Source: Caballeronia turbans (GTDB lineage Bacteria > Pseudomonadota > Gammaproteobacteria > Burkholderiales > Burkholderiaceae). From it: DNA of 64,000 nt. Below the pieces are notes generated by a model. It saw only the letters and a list, made by a program, of their open reading frames with translations, had not been told where the DNA came from and did no database searches. This document shows positions 37,214 through 46,471 of the stretch, piece by piece; within the stretch, counting starts at the first letter, position 1; each line of letters starts with the position of its first letter. Location of the stretch: the NCBI GenBank assembly GCA_001544655.2, contig FCOD02000003.1:1-64000 (forward strand), read 5' to 3'. The translations under genes and the position numbers were made by a program.

Positions 37214-40200
37214 TCAACCGATCGTCATCAAATTCGCATTACCGCCCGCCGCCGCCGTGTTCACGCTCACCGAGCGTTCCGTCAGCAGACGTTCGAGCGC
37301 GTAGTCCTCGCCGTCGTGGCCAGCGTCGGCGAACGCTCCCGCAGCCACGCCCTGCACCGATACGATCGGTCCCGGGCGCTTCGCGACTTCCTTCACGAGC
37401 GCCAGCAATTCATCGCTGTCGCCTTCGAACAAAACGGCGTCGAAGTCGGCGGCGGCATCGCCCGCCTTCTTCACGAAAGCGAACGGCTTGAGCGATGCCG
37501 GCAGCGACGCCACCAGTTGCTCACCCGCCGAGCCCGAGAACAACGCCTTGTTGCCCGTCGCGAGCGCGGCGGCCAGTTGCGCGCGCGCGCCACTCGCCGT
37601 CGCGGCCACGCACAGCACCGTGCCGCGCGCGCCGAGCGTGTAGGTGTTGCGCTCGCCCGTCGGGCCGTTCAGAACCGCCGTCGCGCCGGCCATCACGTGT
37701 TGCAGATAGCCGTCGCAGCGTGCGGCCGTCTGCGGATCGCGTTCGCCGATCGCCCAGTCGCGCAACGCGGTGAGCGCCGCGGCGGGCGTGTCCTTCGATG
37801 CAGCCTGATCGACGACGAGCGTGCTCGCGAGCGACTTCGGCAGACCGGTCGGACGCTTCGCCAGCAGGCGCTGCAAGTACAGCGCGCCGCCCGCCTTCGG
37901 GCCCGTGCCCGACAGACCTTCGCCGCCGAACGGCTGAACGCCGACCACCGCGCCGATCACGTTCCGGTTCACATAGATGTTGCCCACATGCGCCCGCGCG
38001 ATCACATGCGCGATGGTTTCGTCGATACGCGTATGGATGCCGAGCGTGAGGCCATAACCCGTCGAGCGAATTTGGTCGAGGAGTTTATCAAGGTTCGAAC
38101 GGCGGTAACGCACCACATGCAGCACCGGGCCGAACACTTCGCGTTTCAGTTCGTCGATGCTGTCCAGTTCGATGAGCGTCGGCGGCACGAACGTGCCCTG
38201 CGCGCAGTTGTCGGGCAGTGGCAGCTGCGTGACGTTGCGGCCCTTGTCGCGCATGCCGGCGATGTGCGCGTCGATGCCGCTCTTCGCGTCGGCGTCGATC
38301 ACGGGACCGACGTCCGTCGACAGGCGATCCGGATTGCCGACCGCAAGCTGATTCATCGCGCCCGTCAGCATTTCGAGCGTGCGATCGGCGACATCGTCCT
38401 GCAGGCACAGCACGCGCAGTGCGGAGCAGCGCTGCCCGGCCGAGTCGAACGACGACTGCAGCACGTCCGCGACCACCTGCTCCGCGAGCGCCGACGAATC
38501 GACGATCATCGCATTCTGGCCGCCGGTTTCGGCGATCAGCGGAATCGGACGGCCGTCCGGGTCGAGGCGCTCGGACAGCGTCTTGTTGATGAGGCGCGCG
38601 ACTTCCGTCGAGCCGGTGAACATGACGGCGCGCGTGCGCGGGTCGGCTACCAGCGCCGCGCCGACCGTTTCGCCATTGCCCGGCAGGAGTTGCACCGCGC
38701 CGGCGGGCACGCCCGCTTCGCGCAGGATGCGCACGGCTTGCGCGGCGATCAGCGGCGTTTGCTCGGCGGGCTTCGCGAGCACCGGATTGCCGGCCGCGAG
38801 CGCGGCGGCGACCTGGCCCATGAAGATCGCGAGCGGGAAGTTCCACGGGCTGATACACACAACCGGACCGAGCGGACGATGCGTATCGTTCGAGAACTCG
38901 GCGCGAATTTGCGACGCGTAGTAACGCAGGAAATCGATGGCCTCGCGAATCTCGGCGATGGCGTTCGGCAAGGACTTGCCCGCTTCGCGCACGACGAGGC
39001 CCATCAGCGTGTGCATCTGCGCTTCGAGCAGGTCCGCGGCGCGCGCGAGGCAATCGGCGCGATCTTCGACGGGGGTGGCCTGCCAGATCGGCGCGGCGGC
39101 CACCGCGTTGGCGATCGCGGCGCTCACCTGTTCCGGCGATGCCTCCACGACCGTGCCGACGAGATCGCGCAGATCCGACGGATTGCGCACGTCGCGCGCC
39201 GGCATGCCGTTCTCGATGATGGTGCCGCCTTCGAGCATCGGTTCCGCGCGCCACGGATGATGCGCGCTCGCCAGCAACGCCGACGACAGCGACGCCAGAC
39301 GATGCTCGTTCGAGAGATCGAGGCCCATCGAGTTGAAGCGCTCGTTGCCGTACAACTGACGCGGCAGCGGAATCTTCGCGTGCGGCGCGCCGAGCGGCGT
39401 GATCTGCTGCGCTTCGTCGATCGGATCGCGCACGAGTTCCTTCACCGGAATGGATTCATCGGCGATGCGGTTCACGAACGACGTGTTCGCGCCGTTTTCC
39501 AGCAAACGCCGCACGAGATACGCGAGCAGCGTCTCGTGCGTGCCGACCGGCGCATACACGCGGCACGGGCGGTTGAGCTTGTCGCGGCCGGTGACTTCTT
39601 CGTAGAGCGGCTCGCCCATGCCGTGCAGGCACTGGAACTCGTACTGGCCGGGATAGTAGTTCTGTCCCGCGAGGTGATAGATCGCCGACAGCGTGAACGC
39701 GTTGTGCGTCGCGAATTGCGGATAAACGGCATCCGGCGCACCGAGCAGCTTCTTCGCGCACGCGAGATACGAGATGTCCGTGTAGATCTTGCGCGTGTAG
39801 ACCGGATAGCCTTCGAGGCCATCGACTTGCGCGCGCTTGATTTCCGTATCCCAGTACGCGCCTTTGACGAGGCGAATCATCAAACGATGACGGCTGCGGC
39901 GCGCGAGATCGATCAGATAGTCGATCACGAACGGGCAGCGCTTCTGATAACCCTGCACCACGAAACCGATACCGTTCCAGCCGGCCAGTTCAGGATCGAA
40001 GCACAGCGCTTCGAGCAGATCGAGCGAGATTTCGAGGCGATCGGCTTCTTCGGCGTCGATGTTCAAACCAATGTCGTAACGCCGCGCCAGTTGCGCGAGC
40101 GACCGCACGCGCGGAAGCAGCTCGTTCATCGTGCGTTCCTGCTGCGCGCGCGAGTAGCGCGGATGCAGCGCGGACAGCTTGATCGAAATTCCCGGGCCTT

Positions 40201-41155
40201 CGTAGATGCCGCGCCCGCCCGCAGCCTTGCCGATCGCGTGAATCGCCTGCTCGTAGGACGCGTAGTAGCGTTGCGCGTCTTCCTCGGTCGTCGCGGCTTC
40301 GCCGAGCATGTCGTAGGAATAGCGGAAACCGCGCGCCTCGTACTTGCGGCTGTTCGCGAGCGCTTCGGAAATGGTCTCGCCGGTGACGAACTGTTCGCCC
40401 ATCAGGCGCATCGCCATGTCGACGCCCTTGCGGATCAGCGGCTCGCCGCCCTTGCCGATGAGACGCGTCAGCGCGGAGGACAGGCCTGCTTCGCTGTTCG
40501 TCGTCACGAGCTTGCCGGTGATCATCAAGCCCCACGTCGCCGCGTTCACGAACAGCGACGGCGCCTGGCCCATGTGCGATCTCCAGTCGCCCTTGCTGAT
40601 CTTGTCGCGAATCAGCGCGTCGCGCGTGGCGCGGTCGGGAATGCGCAGGAGCGCTTCGGCGAGGCACATCAGCGCGACGCCTTCCTGGCTCGACAGCGAG
40701 AACTCGTGGATCAGCCCTTCCACGCCGCCGCCCGAGCTTTTCGCCCGCAGCGCTTCGACGAGCTTCGTCGCGAGCTTTTCCGTTTCGGCAGCGACGTTCG
40801 CGGGCAGGCGCGCCTGGCCGATCAGAAACGGCACGCACTCCGGCTCCGGCCTGCGATACGCGGCCGTGATCGCCGCGCGCAGCACGGATTGCGGCTGCAC
40901 GTTCTGCGCAAAGTCGAGGAAGGGATGCGGCGCGCCTTCTTCGTCGCCGTCGACGGGTGCGGCATCGGCCATTTCGGACGCACCGTTCGCACCCGACAGC
41001 TCGGGCGGGAGCTGGCCGTGCTCGATACGCTCCAGATACGCGAAGATCGCCTGCTTGATCAGCCAGTGAGGAGTGCGCTCGAGGCGCGTCGCGGCGTCTT
41101 TGAGCCGGGAACGCAGCAGATCGTCGACTTTGACGCCTAGGGTTGTGCTCGCCAT
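37214..41155 (-). CDS. putA: Trifunctional PutA: proline dehydrogenase, P5C dehydrogenase and DNA-binding repressor
   Basis: PutA oxidises proline to glutamate using FAD and NAD, and represses its own gene when proline is absent. The protein is 1313 aa, the long trifunctional form. An N-terminal ribbon-helix-helix domain (residues 1-47) comes first. The PRODH barrel follows, with RLVKGAYWDTE near residue 433. The aldehyde dehydrogenase domain has its catalytic Cys in GQRCSALR near 910. A C-terminal ALDH-like tail completes it. An AAGGAAAT ribosome site precedes the start. Inverted GTTGCA sites, the PutA recognition sequence, lie 77-109 bp upstream. Confidence 0.97.
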   Translation of the reverse strand: MASTTLGVKVDDLLRSRLKDAATRLERTPHWLIKQAIFAYLERIEHGQLPPELSGANGASEMADAAPVDGDEEGAPHPFLDFAQNVQPQSVLRAAITAAYRRPEPECVPFLIGQARLPANVAAETEKLATKLVEALRAKSSGGGVEGLIHEFSLSSQEGVALMCLAEALLRIPDRATRDALIRDKISKGDWRSHMGQAPSLFVNAATWGLMITGKLVTTNSEAGLSSALTRLIGKGGEPLIRKGVDMAMRLMGEQFVTGETISEALANSRKYEARGFRYSYDMLGEAATTEEDAQRYYASYEQAIHAIGKAAGGRGIYEGPGISIKLSALHPRYSRAQQERTMNELLPRVRSLAQLARRYDIGLNIDAEEADRLEISLDLLEALCFDPELAGWNGIGFVVQGYQKRCPFVIDYLIDLARRSRHRLMIRLVKGAYWDTEIKRAQVDGLEGYPVYTRKIYTDISYLACAKKLLGAPDAVYPQFATHNAFTLSAIYHLAGQNYYPGQYEFQCLHGMGEPLYEEVTGRDKLNRPCRVYAPVGTHETLLAYLVRRLLENGANTSFVNRIADESIPVKELVRDPIDEAQQITPLGAPHAKIPLPRQLYGNERFNSMGLDLSNEHRLASLSSALLASAHHPWRAEPMLEGGTIIENGMPARDVRNPSDLRDLVGTVVEASPEQVSAAIANAVAAAPIWQATPVEDRADCLARAADLLEAQMHTLMGLVVREAGKSLPNAIAEIREAIDFLRYYASQIRAEFSNDTHRPLGPVVCISPWNFPLAIFMGQVAAALAAGNPVLAKPAEQTPLIAAQAVRILREAGVPAGAVQLLPGNGETVGAALVADPRTRAVMFTGSTEVARLINKTLSERLDPDGRPIPLIAETGGQNAMIVDSSALAEQVVADVLQSSFDSAGQRCSALRVLCLQDDVADRTLEMLTGAMNQLAVGNPDRLSTDVGPVIDADAKSGIDAHIAGMRDKGRNVTQLPLPDNCAQGTFVPPTLIELDSIDELKREVFGPVLHVVRYRRSNLDKLLDQIRSTGYGLTLGIHTRIDETIAHVIARAHVGNIYVNRNVIGAVVGVQPFGGEGLSGTGPKAGGALYLQRLLAKRPTGLPKSLASTLVVDQAASKDTPAAALTALRDWAIGERDPQTAARCDGYLQHVMAGATAVLNGPTGERNTYTLGARGTVLCVAATASGARAQLAAALATGNKALFSGSAGEQLVASLPASLKPFAFVKKAGDAAADFDAVLFEGDSDELLALVKEVAKRPGPIVSVQGVAAGAFADAGHDGEDYALERLLTERSVSVNTAAAGGNANLMTIG

Positions 41156-41209
41156 ATTTCCTTCGTTTGCCGGTCGTGCAGAACCCGGCCATGACTAAAA
41201 AGTTGGCGA

Positions 41210-41263
41210 ATCGTACTCCGCTGATTTAAAAGGTGCAACCGAGATTTTCGCTAGGGTTGCACC
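41210..41263 (-). promoter_or_regulatory. putA promoter with PutA operator
   Basis: GGTGCAACC (41232-41240) and GGTTGCACC (41255-41263) form a perfect 9-bp inverted repeat with a 14-bp spacer. Each arm holds GTTGCA, the site bound by the PutA ribbon-helix-helix domain. Read leftward, TTGCAC (41233-41238), 17 bases, then TACGAT (41210-41215) form a sigma-70-like promoter whose -35 is inside the operator. Confidence 0.75.
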
Positions 41264-41468
41264 ACAATGAAACCCTTATGGCACAAGGCTTTGGACGATG
41301 CACCGCCGGCCGGTGTCTGGCGGTTGTTGCCTAGTAGTTTCCCTAATCCGATATTTTTGGGACAACCCCTAAGTAAATCCCCGGCGCCGCCGATATAAAC
41401 GCAATGCGCCGAGCACGGCGCGGCATTCGCGGTCGATCAAGGCACCGCGGTCTCGGGGAGCAACGAGC

Positions 41469-41624
41469 ATGAGCACTTGGGTGGTGGTAGCCAGCGTTTG
41501 GGCGATGTTCGCAGTCTGCGTCGTATTGTTCGTGCGGGGCGCGTCGCCGCATGTGCATCGATCCGGTGATGCTTCCGATCAGGGCGGCCGCGCAGCCGGC
41601 GACGTTTCCCGCGCCGAAGTCTGA
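41469..41624 (+). CDS. Small single-pass membrane protein (51 aa)
   Basis: A short frame begins MSTWVVVASVWAMFAVCVVL, a clear membrane helix, followed by a polar tail rich in Gly, Asp and Arg. A GGGGAG ribosome site lies about 7 bases before the ATG. It ends 20 bp before the convergent priA stop. I do not recognise a function; similar short proteins may occur at this place in related genomes. The putA upstream region lies to its left and transcription is divergent from putA. Confidence 0.6.
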   Translation: MSTWVVVASVWAMFAVCVVLFVRGASPHVHRSGDASDQGGRAAGDVSRAEV

Positions 41625-41644
41625 AAAGCCGGTCGAGCCGCGGA

Positions 41645-43891
41645 TCAAACGTCCAGCGGGTCGACCTCGACGTTCCAGCGCAGTACGCCCTTGAGCGAGC
41701 GCAGCGCCAGTTGCCACGCGCGCAACGACGTTTGCAGGGCGGCCCGCGACGCACTTTCCAGCAGCAGTTGCGCGCGGTGGACATTGAACACTTTCACGAT
41801 GGTGAGCGGCACCGCATCGTAGACGGTCACGCGATCGGCGCCGGGCAAAGGCGCGAACGCCGCCGCCGCGTCCTCCAGAAACTTGAGCGCCGCTTCGAGC
41901 GTGCGGCCTTCGGCACGCAACATCGCCTGATAGACGAACGGCGGCAGTCGCGCGTCGCGCCGCTCGGCCAGCGTCGAGTTGGCGAAACCCACGTAATCCT
42001 GCCGCGATAGCGCCTGATAGAGCGCGTGACGCGGATAGCGCGTCTGAATCATCACTTCGCCCGGCAAGCCCGCCCGACCCGCCCGGCCGCTCACCTGCGT
42101 CAGTTGAGCGAAGAGCCGCTCGCTCGCGCGAAAGTCGTGCGAGAAGAGCGCGGTGTCGGCGTTGAGCACGCCGACGAGCGTCACGCGCCGGAAGTCGTGG
42201 CCCTTCGCGATCATCTGCGTGCCGACGAGAATATCGACCTCGCCTGCATGAACGTCGGAGAAAAGCGCTTGCGCACTGCCTTTGCGGCGCGTGCTGTCGG
42301 CGTCGATGCGAAGCACGCGCGCGCCCGGCACCACGCTCGCGAGCGTTTCCTCGACGCGCTGCGTGCCGCGGCCCATCGGCGCGATGTCGATGTTGCCGCA
42401 GTCCGGACACGACTTCGGAATGCGCGATTCCCAACCGCAGTGATGGCAGCGCAGCGCGCGCTCCGGCTTGTGCAGCACAGCGTAGGCGCTGCAGCGCGGA
42501 CAGCCCGCAACCCATCCGCAGGCGTCGCACGACAGAATCGGCGCATAGCCGCGTCGATTCAGAAACACGAGACTCTGTTCGCCGCGCTCGACGCGCGTTT
42601 TCAGGGCGGCGATGAGCGGGCCCGCCAGTCCGTCGACCGATGCGCGGCCGCGCCGTCTTTCCTCTTCGAGGTCGATGAGCTTCACGGCCGGTAATGCCGC
42701 TTCGGCGACGGCCCGGCGCGTGAGCGTGAGCCGTGTGTAGCGGCCCTGCTCGGCCTGCCACCAGGTTTCGAGCGACGGCGTCGCCGAGCCGAGCACGACG
42801 GGGATGTCGAGCTGCTTCGCGCGATAGATCGCCAGATCGCGCGCCGAGTAGCGCAAGCCTTCCTGCTGCTTGTAAGCGGGATCGTGCTCTTCGTCGACGA
42901 CGATGAACGCGAGCTTCGGCATCGACGCGAGAATCGCGAGGCGCGTGCCGAGCACGATGCGCGCGCTGCCCGTGTGCGCCGCCAGCCAGTTGCGCGCACG
43001 CTCGCCTTCTGCAAGGCCGCTGTGCATCGTGACGATCGAACCGTCCGCGAGCGCCGCGAACCGCGCGCGGAACGCGGCTTCGAACTGCGGCGTCAGGTTG
43101 ATTTCCGGGACGAGGACGAGCGCTTGCGCGTCCGGCCGCGCCGCGAGTAATACGGCGAGCGCGTGCAGGTAGACCTCGGTCTTGCCGCTGCCCGTCACGC
43201 CGTGGAGCAAGAAGGGCGCGAAGCTTCGTGCGCCGGAGATCGCATCGACGGCATCGCGTTGCTCGTCGGTCAGAACCGGCAGCGGCGCGGCGCCGGTCGG
43301 GAGCGCTTGCACATCGTCGACGGTGACATCGGTCTGCGCCGTCGCCGTCTCGATCCAGCCGCGCGCGAGCCAATCGTCGAAAGTCACGCTTGCTTTCGGA
43401 TGCAGCGCGCGGGCGTCGGACAGGCCCAGCGATGGCTGTTCGGCGAGCGCATCGGCCAGACGGCGCAGGGCGCTGGCGCGCGCGGGCAGCGCGTCGGGAA
43501 GTTGCGCGCGCCCCTCCGGCAAAAGCCGATAGCGCGGCTCCGCGGCGAAAAGTCGGTTCCAGCGCGAGGCATCCCGCAACGCCTGAGGCAGCGCCGGCAG
43601 CGCGACTTCGCCCAGACCGCGCTGATAGTAATCGGCGGCGAAGCTGGCGAGCGCGATCCACGCGTCGGAAAGCGGCGCGCAACCGTCACAGATTGCGGTA
43701 ACCGCGCGCAGTTTCACGACAGGCACGTCACTCGAATCGGCGATTTCGCAGATCAGCCCGACGACCTCGCGTCGCCCGAAGGGCACCTGCACCAGCATGC
43801 CGACGACAGGCGCATCCGGCAGCGCATAGCGGTAGTCGAACAGCCCGGGCATAGGCTGATCGACCGCGACGCGCACGAACAGGCCGGTCAC
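41645..43891 (-). CDS. priA: Primosomal protein N' (PriA helicase)
   Basis: PriA reloads the replisome at stalled forks. The 748-aa protein begins with GTG. The N-terminal 3'BD starts VRVAVDQPMPGLFDYRY. The helicase core has GSGKTEVYL near residue 235 and DEEHD near 333. A zinc-binding insertion (about residues 460-500) has the CxxC pairs CDACGWVAGCPRC, CHHC and CPDC. C-terminal motifs include SGRAGRAG. The ribosome site is weak (AGGCGGGG). DnaA-box matches lie upstream. Confidence 0.96.
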   Translation of the reverse strand: MTGLFVRVAVDQPMPGLFDYRYALPDAPVVGMLVQVPFGRREVVGLICEIADSSDVPVVKLRAVTAICDGCAPLSDAWIALASFAADYYQRGLGEVALPALPQALRDASRWNRLFAAEPRYRLLPEGRAQLPDALPARASALRRLADALAEQPSLGLSDARALHPKASVTFDDWLARGWIETATAQTDVTVDDVQALPTGAAPLPVLTDEQRDAVDAISGARSFAPFLLHGVTGSGKTEVYLHALAVLLAARPDAQALVLVPEINLTPQFEAAFRARFAALADGSIVTMHSGLAEGERARNWLAAHTGSARIVLGTRLAILASMPKLAFIVVDEEHDPAYKQQEGLRYSARDLAIYRAKQLDIPVVLGSATPSLETWWQAEQGRYTRLTLTRRAVAEAALPAVKLIDLEEERRRGRASVDGLAGPLIAALKTRVERGEQSLVFLNRRGYAPILSCDACGWVAGCPRCSAYAVLHKPERALRCHHCGWESRIPKSCPDCGNIDIAPMGRGTQRVEETLASVVPGARVLRIDADSTRRKGSAQALFSDVHAGEVDILVGTQMIAKGHDFRRVTLVGVLNADTALFSHDFRASERLFAQLTQVSGRAGRAGLPGEVMIQTRYPRHALYQALSRQDYVGFANSTLAERRDARLPPFVYQAMLRAEGRTLEAALKFLEDAAAAFAPLPGADRVTVYDAVPLTIVKVFNVHRAQLLLESASRAALQTSLRAWQLALRSLKGVLRWNVEVDPLDV

Positions 43892-44351
43892 CGTGCGCGA
43901 CCCCGCCTACGGCGGTTTGACACTGCAACGTGCGCCAGCGGGGAGAAGTTAAAGTGAAACATCAGAATCGCCTGTAAACCGTCGATTATTTTTGGATTTC
44001 CGATGCTTTCCACAGGCCTGTGGATAACTTTGTTGAGAAGTGCATTCGATGGCGCCGCAAACAATGTCACGAAAGCCTTATGTGCGTTAGCCCACATTTC
44101 GGGCAAAGCTCTCCGAATTCCTTAAAAATCATGAGCTTAAAGCATACATAGAGACATGTTATTGGCTGCCGGGGGGCATACGTCTGATGGCGCGCCGCAG
44201 CGAACAAAATGTGCATAAGTCAGTCTTGACATCGGGGAACGCCGCCCGAGGTGGGCGATCCGAGCGAGATGCTCCAGCCCCTGATTACTTACCCCGACAC
44301 ATGGACGCTGCGCCGCAGCATAAGTCGCGGCGCCGGTTTTGCTACGCCCTT
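43892..44351. other. priA upstream region with DnaA-box matches
   Basis: This 460-bp gap between hemE and priA has a perfect 16-bp palindrome TCCACAGGCCTGTGGA at 44009-44024. Its right arm continues to TGTGGATAA (44019-44027), the complement of the strong DnaA box TTATCCACA. A second match, TGTGCATAA (44210-44218), fits the TTWTNCACA consensus. I see no gene and no AT-rich unwinding element. Confidence 0.5.
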
Positions 44352-45482
44352 TTAGTGCGGTGTCTGTCGCGTCCGCATCGCGCGGCTGTGACGATGCACC
44401 TCGTCGACGAGCTCCGCGACGTTCTCCGGCGGCGTGAATTGCGAAATTCCGTGGCCCAAATTGAAAACGTGGCCCGGAAAGTTTCCGAAGCTCTCGAGCA
44501 CGGCACGCGCTTCGGTGCGGATGGCCGCAGGCGGCGCGAAGAGCACGTTCGGATCGATGTTCCCTTGCAGCGCCACGCGCGTTCCGACTTTTTCCCGCGC
44601 CTTGCCGAGATTCATGGTCCAGTCGAGCCCGACGGCATCGACACCCGTCGCGGCGATTTCTTCGATCCACAATCCACCGCCCTTCGTGAACGTGATGACG
44701 GGCACGCGCACGCCTTCATGCTCGCGCTTCAGACCGGCGACCACCTTCGCGATGTAGTCGAGCGAGAAGCGCTGATACGCGCCATCCGCGAGCGCACCGC
44801 CCCAGGTGTCGAAGATCATCACGGCCTGCGCGCCCGCTTCGATCTGCGCGTTCAGGTACGCCGTCACGGCTTGTGCGTTCACATCGAGGATGCGGTGCAT
44901 CAAGTCTGGACGCGCATAAGCCATCGATTTGACCGTGCGATGATCGTCCGATCCGCCACCTTCGACCATGTAGCAAGCGAGCGTCCACGGGCTGCCGGAG
45001 AAGCCGATCAGCGGCACCTTTTGGCGGCCTTGCGCATCGGTGAGCGCGCGGCGGATCTGGCTCACGGCATCGGTGACGTAGGACAGCGTCCCGCCGATGT
45101 CCGGCACGGCGAGGCGCTTCACGTCGTCCTCGGTGCGCACCGTGCGCTCGAAACGCGGACCTTCGCCCTGCACGAAGTTCAGGCCGAGGCCCATCGCGTC
45201 GGGGACGGTGAGAATGTCGGAGAAGAGAATTGCGGCGTCGAGCGGAAAGCGTTCGAGCGGCTGAAGCGTCACTTCGGTCGCGTAATCGGGATTCTTCGCG
45301 AGGCCGAGAAAACTGCCCGCGCGGGCGCGCGTCGCGTTGTACTCCGGCAGATAACGCCCCGCCTGGCGCATCAGCCAGATCGGCGTGTAGTCGGTCGGCT
45401 GGCGCAGGAGCGCGCGCAGGAAGGTGTCGTTCAGAAGAGTGTGTGCCACGTCGCTCGATGCTGAAGGCAAAGAATCGTTCAT
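44352..45482 (-). CDS. hemE: Uroporphyrinogen decarboxylase HemE
   Basis: HemE removes four carboxyl groups from uroporphyrinogen III to give coproporphyrinogen III in haem synthesis. The 376-aa protein carries both signatures: [15 protein letters not shown] near the N terminus and [19 protein letters not shown] in the middle. It is cytosolic and functions as a dimer. It is divergent from pheC, with 146 bp between their starts. Confidence 0.97.
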   Translation of the reverse strand: MNDSLPSASSDVAHTLLNDTFLRALLRQPTDYTPIWLMRQAGRYLPEYNATRARAGSFLGLAKNPDYATEVTLQPLERFPLDAAILFSDILTVPDAMGLGLNFVQGEGPRFERTVRTEDDVKRLAVPDIGGTLSYVTDAVSQIRRALTDAQGRQKVPLIGFSGSPWTLACYMVEGGGSDDHRTVKSMAYARPDLMHRILDVNAQAVTAYLNAQIEAGAQAVMIFDTWGGALADGAYQRFSLDYIAKVVAGLKREHEGVRVPVITFTKGGGLWIEEIAATGVDAVGLDWTMNLGKAREKVGTRVALQGNIDPNVLFAPPAAIRTEARAVLESFGNFPGHVFNLGHGISQFTPPENVAELVDEVHRHSRAMRTRQTPH

Positions 45483-45628
45483 TCTACCGGACCGGCCAGG
45501 CGTTCTCCGACTGAGACCGGCAATTCGGAATGTCTCATGCAGCGCGGCCTATGCCTTTCGGACGAGTGTCCGGAGAACGAAGGCATCGGTATCATCGACG
45601 GACCATACAACTAGAACCAGGAGAATCG

Positions 45629-46468
45629 ATGCAACGCACGTCTGTCAGTCTTGCCGCCTCTGCACTCGCACTGTCGGTCGCGCTCACGAGCGTCGCGCAC
45701 GCTCAAACCATTCAGGCCGGCACCGTGGCGGGCGCGAAGCCCGCCGCGCCCGCCCCCGTCACGGCGGCCTCCCGGCTCGACGAAATCCTCGCGCGTCACA
45801 CGCTGCGCGTCTGCACGACGGGCGACTACAAGCCGTACTCTTTCCTGCGCCCGGACGGGCAATTCGAGGGGATCGACATCGATCTGGCGGAGAGCCTCTC
45901 GAAGTCGCTCGGCGCGAAGGCCGAGTACGTGAAAACGTCCTGGTCGAATCTGATGAACGATTTCGTCGCCAAGTGCGATATCGCCGTAGGGGGCGTCTCG
46001 ACCACGCTCGAGCGGCAGAAGCGCGCGTTCTTCACGGCGCCGTACATGGAAGACGGAAAAACGCCGATTGTCCGTTGCGACGATGTCGACAAGTACCAGA
46101 CCGTCGCGCAGATCGATCAGCCGAACGTGCGCACGATCGTCAATCCGGGCGGCACGAACGAGCGCTTCGCGAAGCAGTTCTTTCCCCACTCGCAGTTGAT
46201 CGAGTACCCGGACAACGTGACGATCTTCAAGCAGATCCTCGAAGGCAAAGCCGACGTGATGGTCACGGACGCATCTGAAACGCTGCTCCAGCAGAAGCTC
46301 AATCCCGGTCTGTGCTCGGTGCATCCGGACAAGCCGTTCCAGTTCGGCGAAAAGGCGTATCTGCTGCCGCGCGGCGACGTGCCATTTCAGCAATATGTCG
46401 ATCAGTGGCTGCATCTCGCCCGTTCGTCGGGCGAGTTTCAGGCCGTGTATGACAAATGGTTGAAGTAA
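45629..46468 (+). CDS. pheC: Periplasmic cyclohexadienyl dehydratase (PheC-like)
   Basis: The 279-aa protein has a signal peptide (ends SVAHAQ) and the family 3 solute-binding fold. Several segments match Pseudomonas PheC as I recall it: TTGDYKPYSF, TSWSNLMNDF, VNPGGTNERFAK and DNVTIFKQILEGKADVM. PheC converts prephenate to phenylpyruvate and arogenate to phenylalanine in the periplasm. An ordinary amino-acid binding protein is the alternative, but no ABC permease is adjacent. The start at 45629 follows a CCAGGAG ribosome site; the frame is open further upstream. Confidence 0.82.
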   Translation: MQRTSVSLAASALALSVALTSVAHAQTIQAGTVAGAKPAAPAPVTAASRLDEILARHTLRVCTTGDYKPYSFLRPDGQFEGIDIDLAESLSKSLGAKAEYVKTSWSNLMNDFVAKCDIAVGGVSTTLERQKRAFFTAPYMEDGKTPIVRCDDVDKYQTVAQIDQPNVRTIVNPGGTNERFAKQFFPHSQLIEYPDNVTIFKQILEGKADVMVTDASETLLQQKLNPGLCSVHPDKPFQFGEKAYLLPRGDVPFQQYVDQWLHLARSSGEFQAVYDKWLK

Positions 46469-46471
46469 CGC

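Noticed and set aside
37316-41140. A 1274-codon open frame on the plus strand
   Set aside because: It is antisense to putA, is Arg-rich with no recognisable domain and is the usual mirror frame of a GC-rich gene.
43892-44351. A replication origin upstream of priA
   Set aside because: Only two full DnaA-box matches, no AT-rich unwinding element and no dnaA, dnaN or rpmH nearby.
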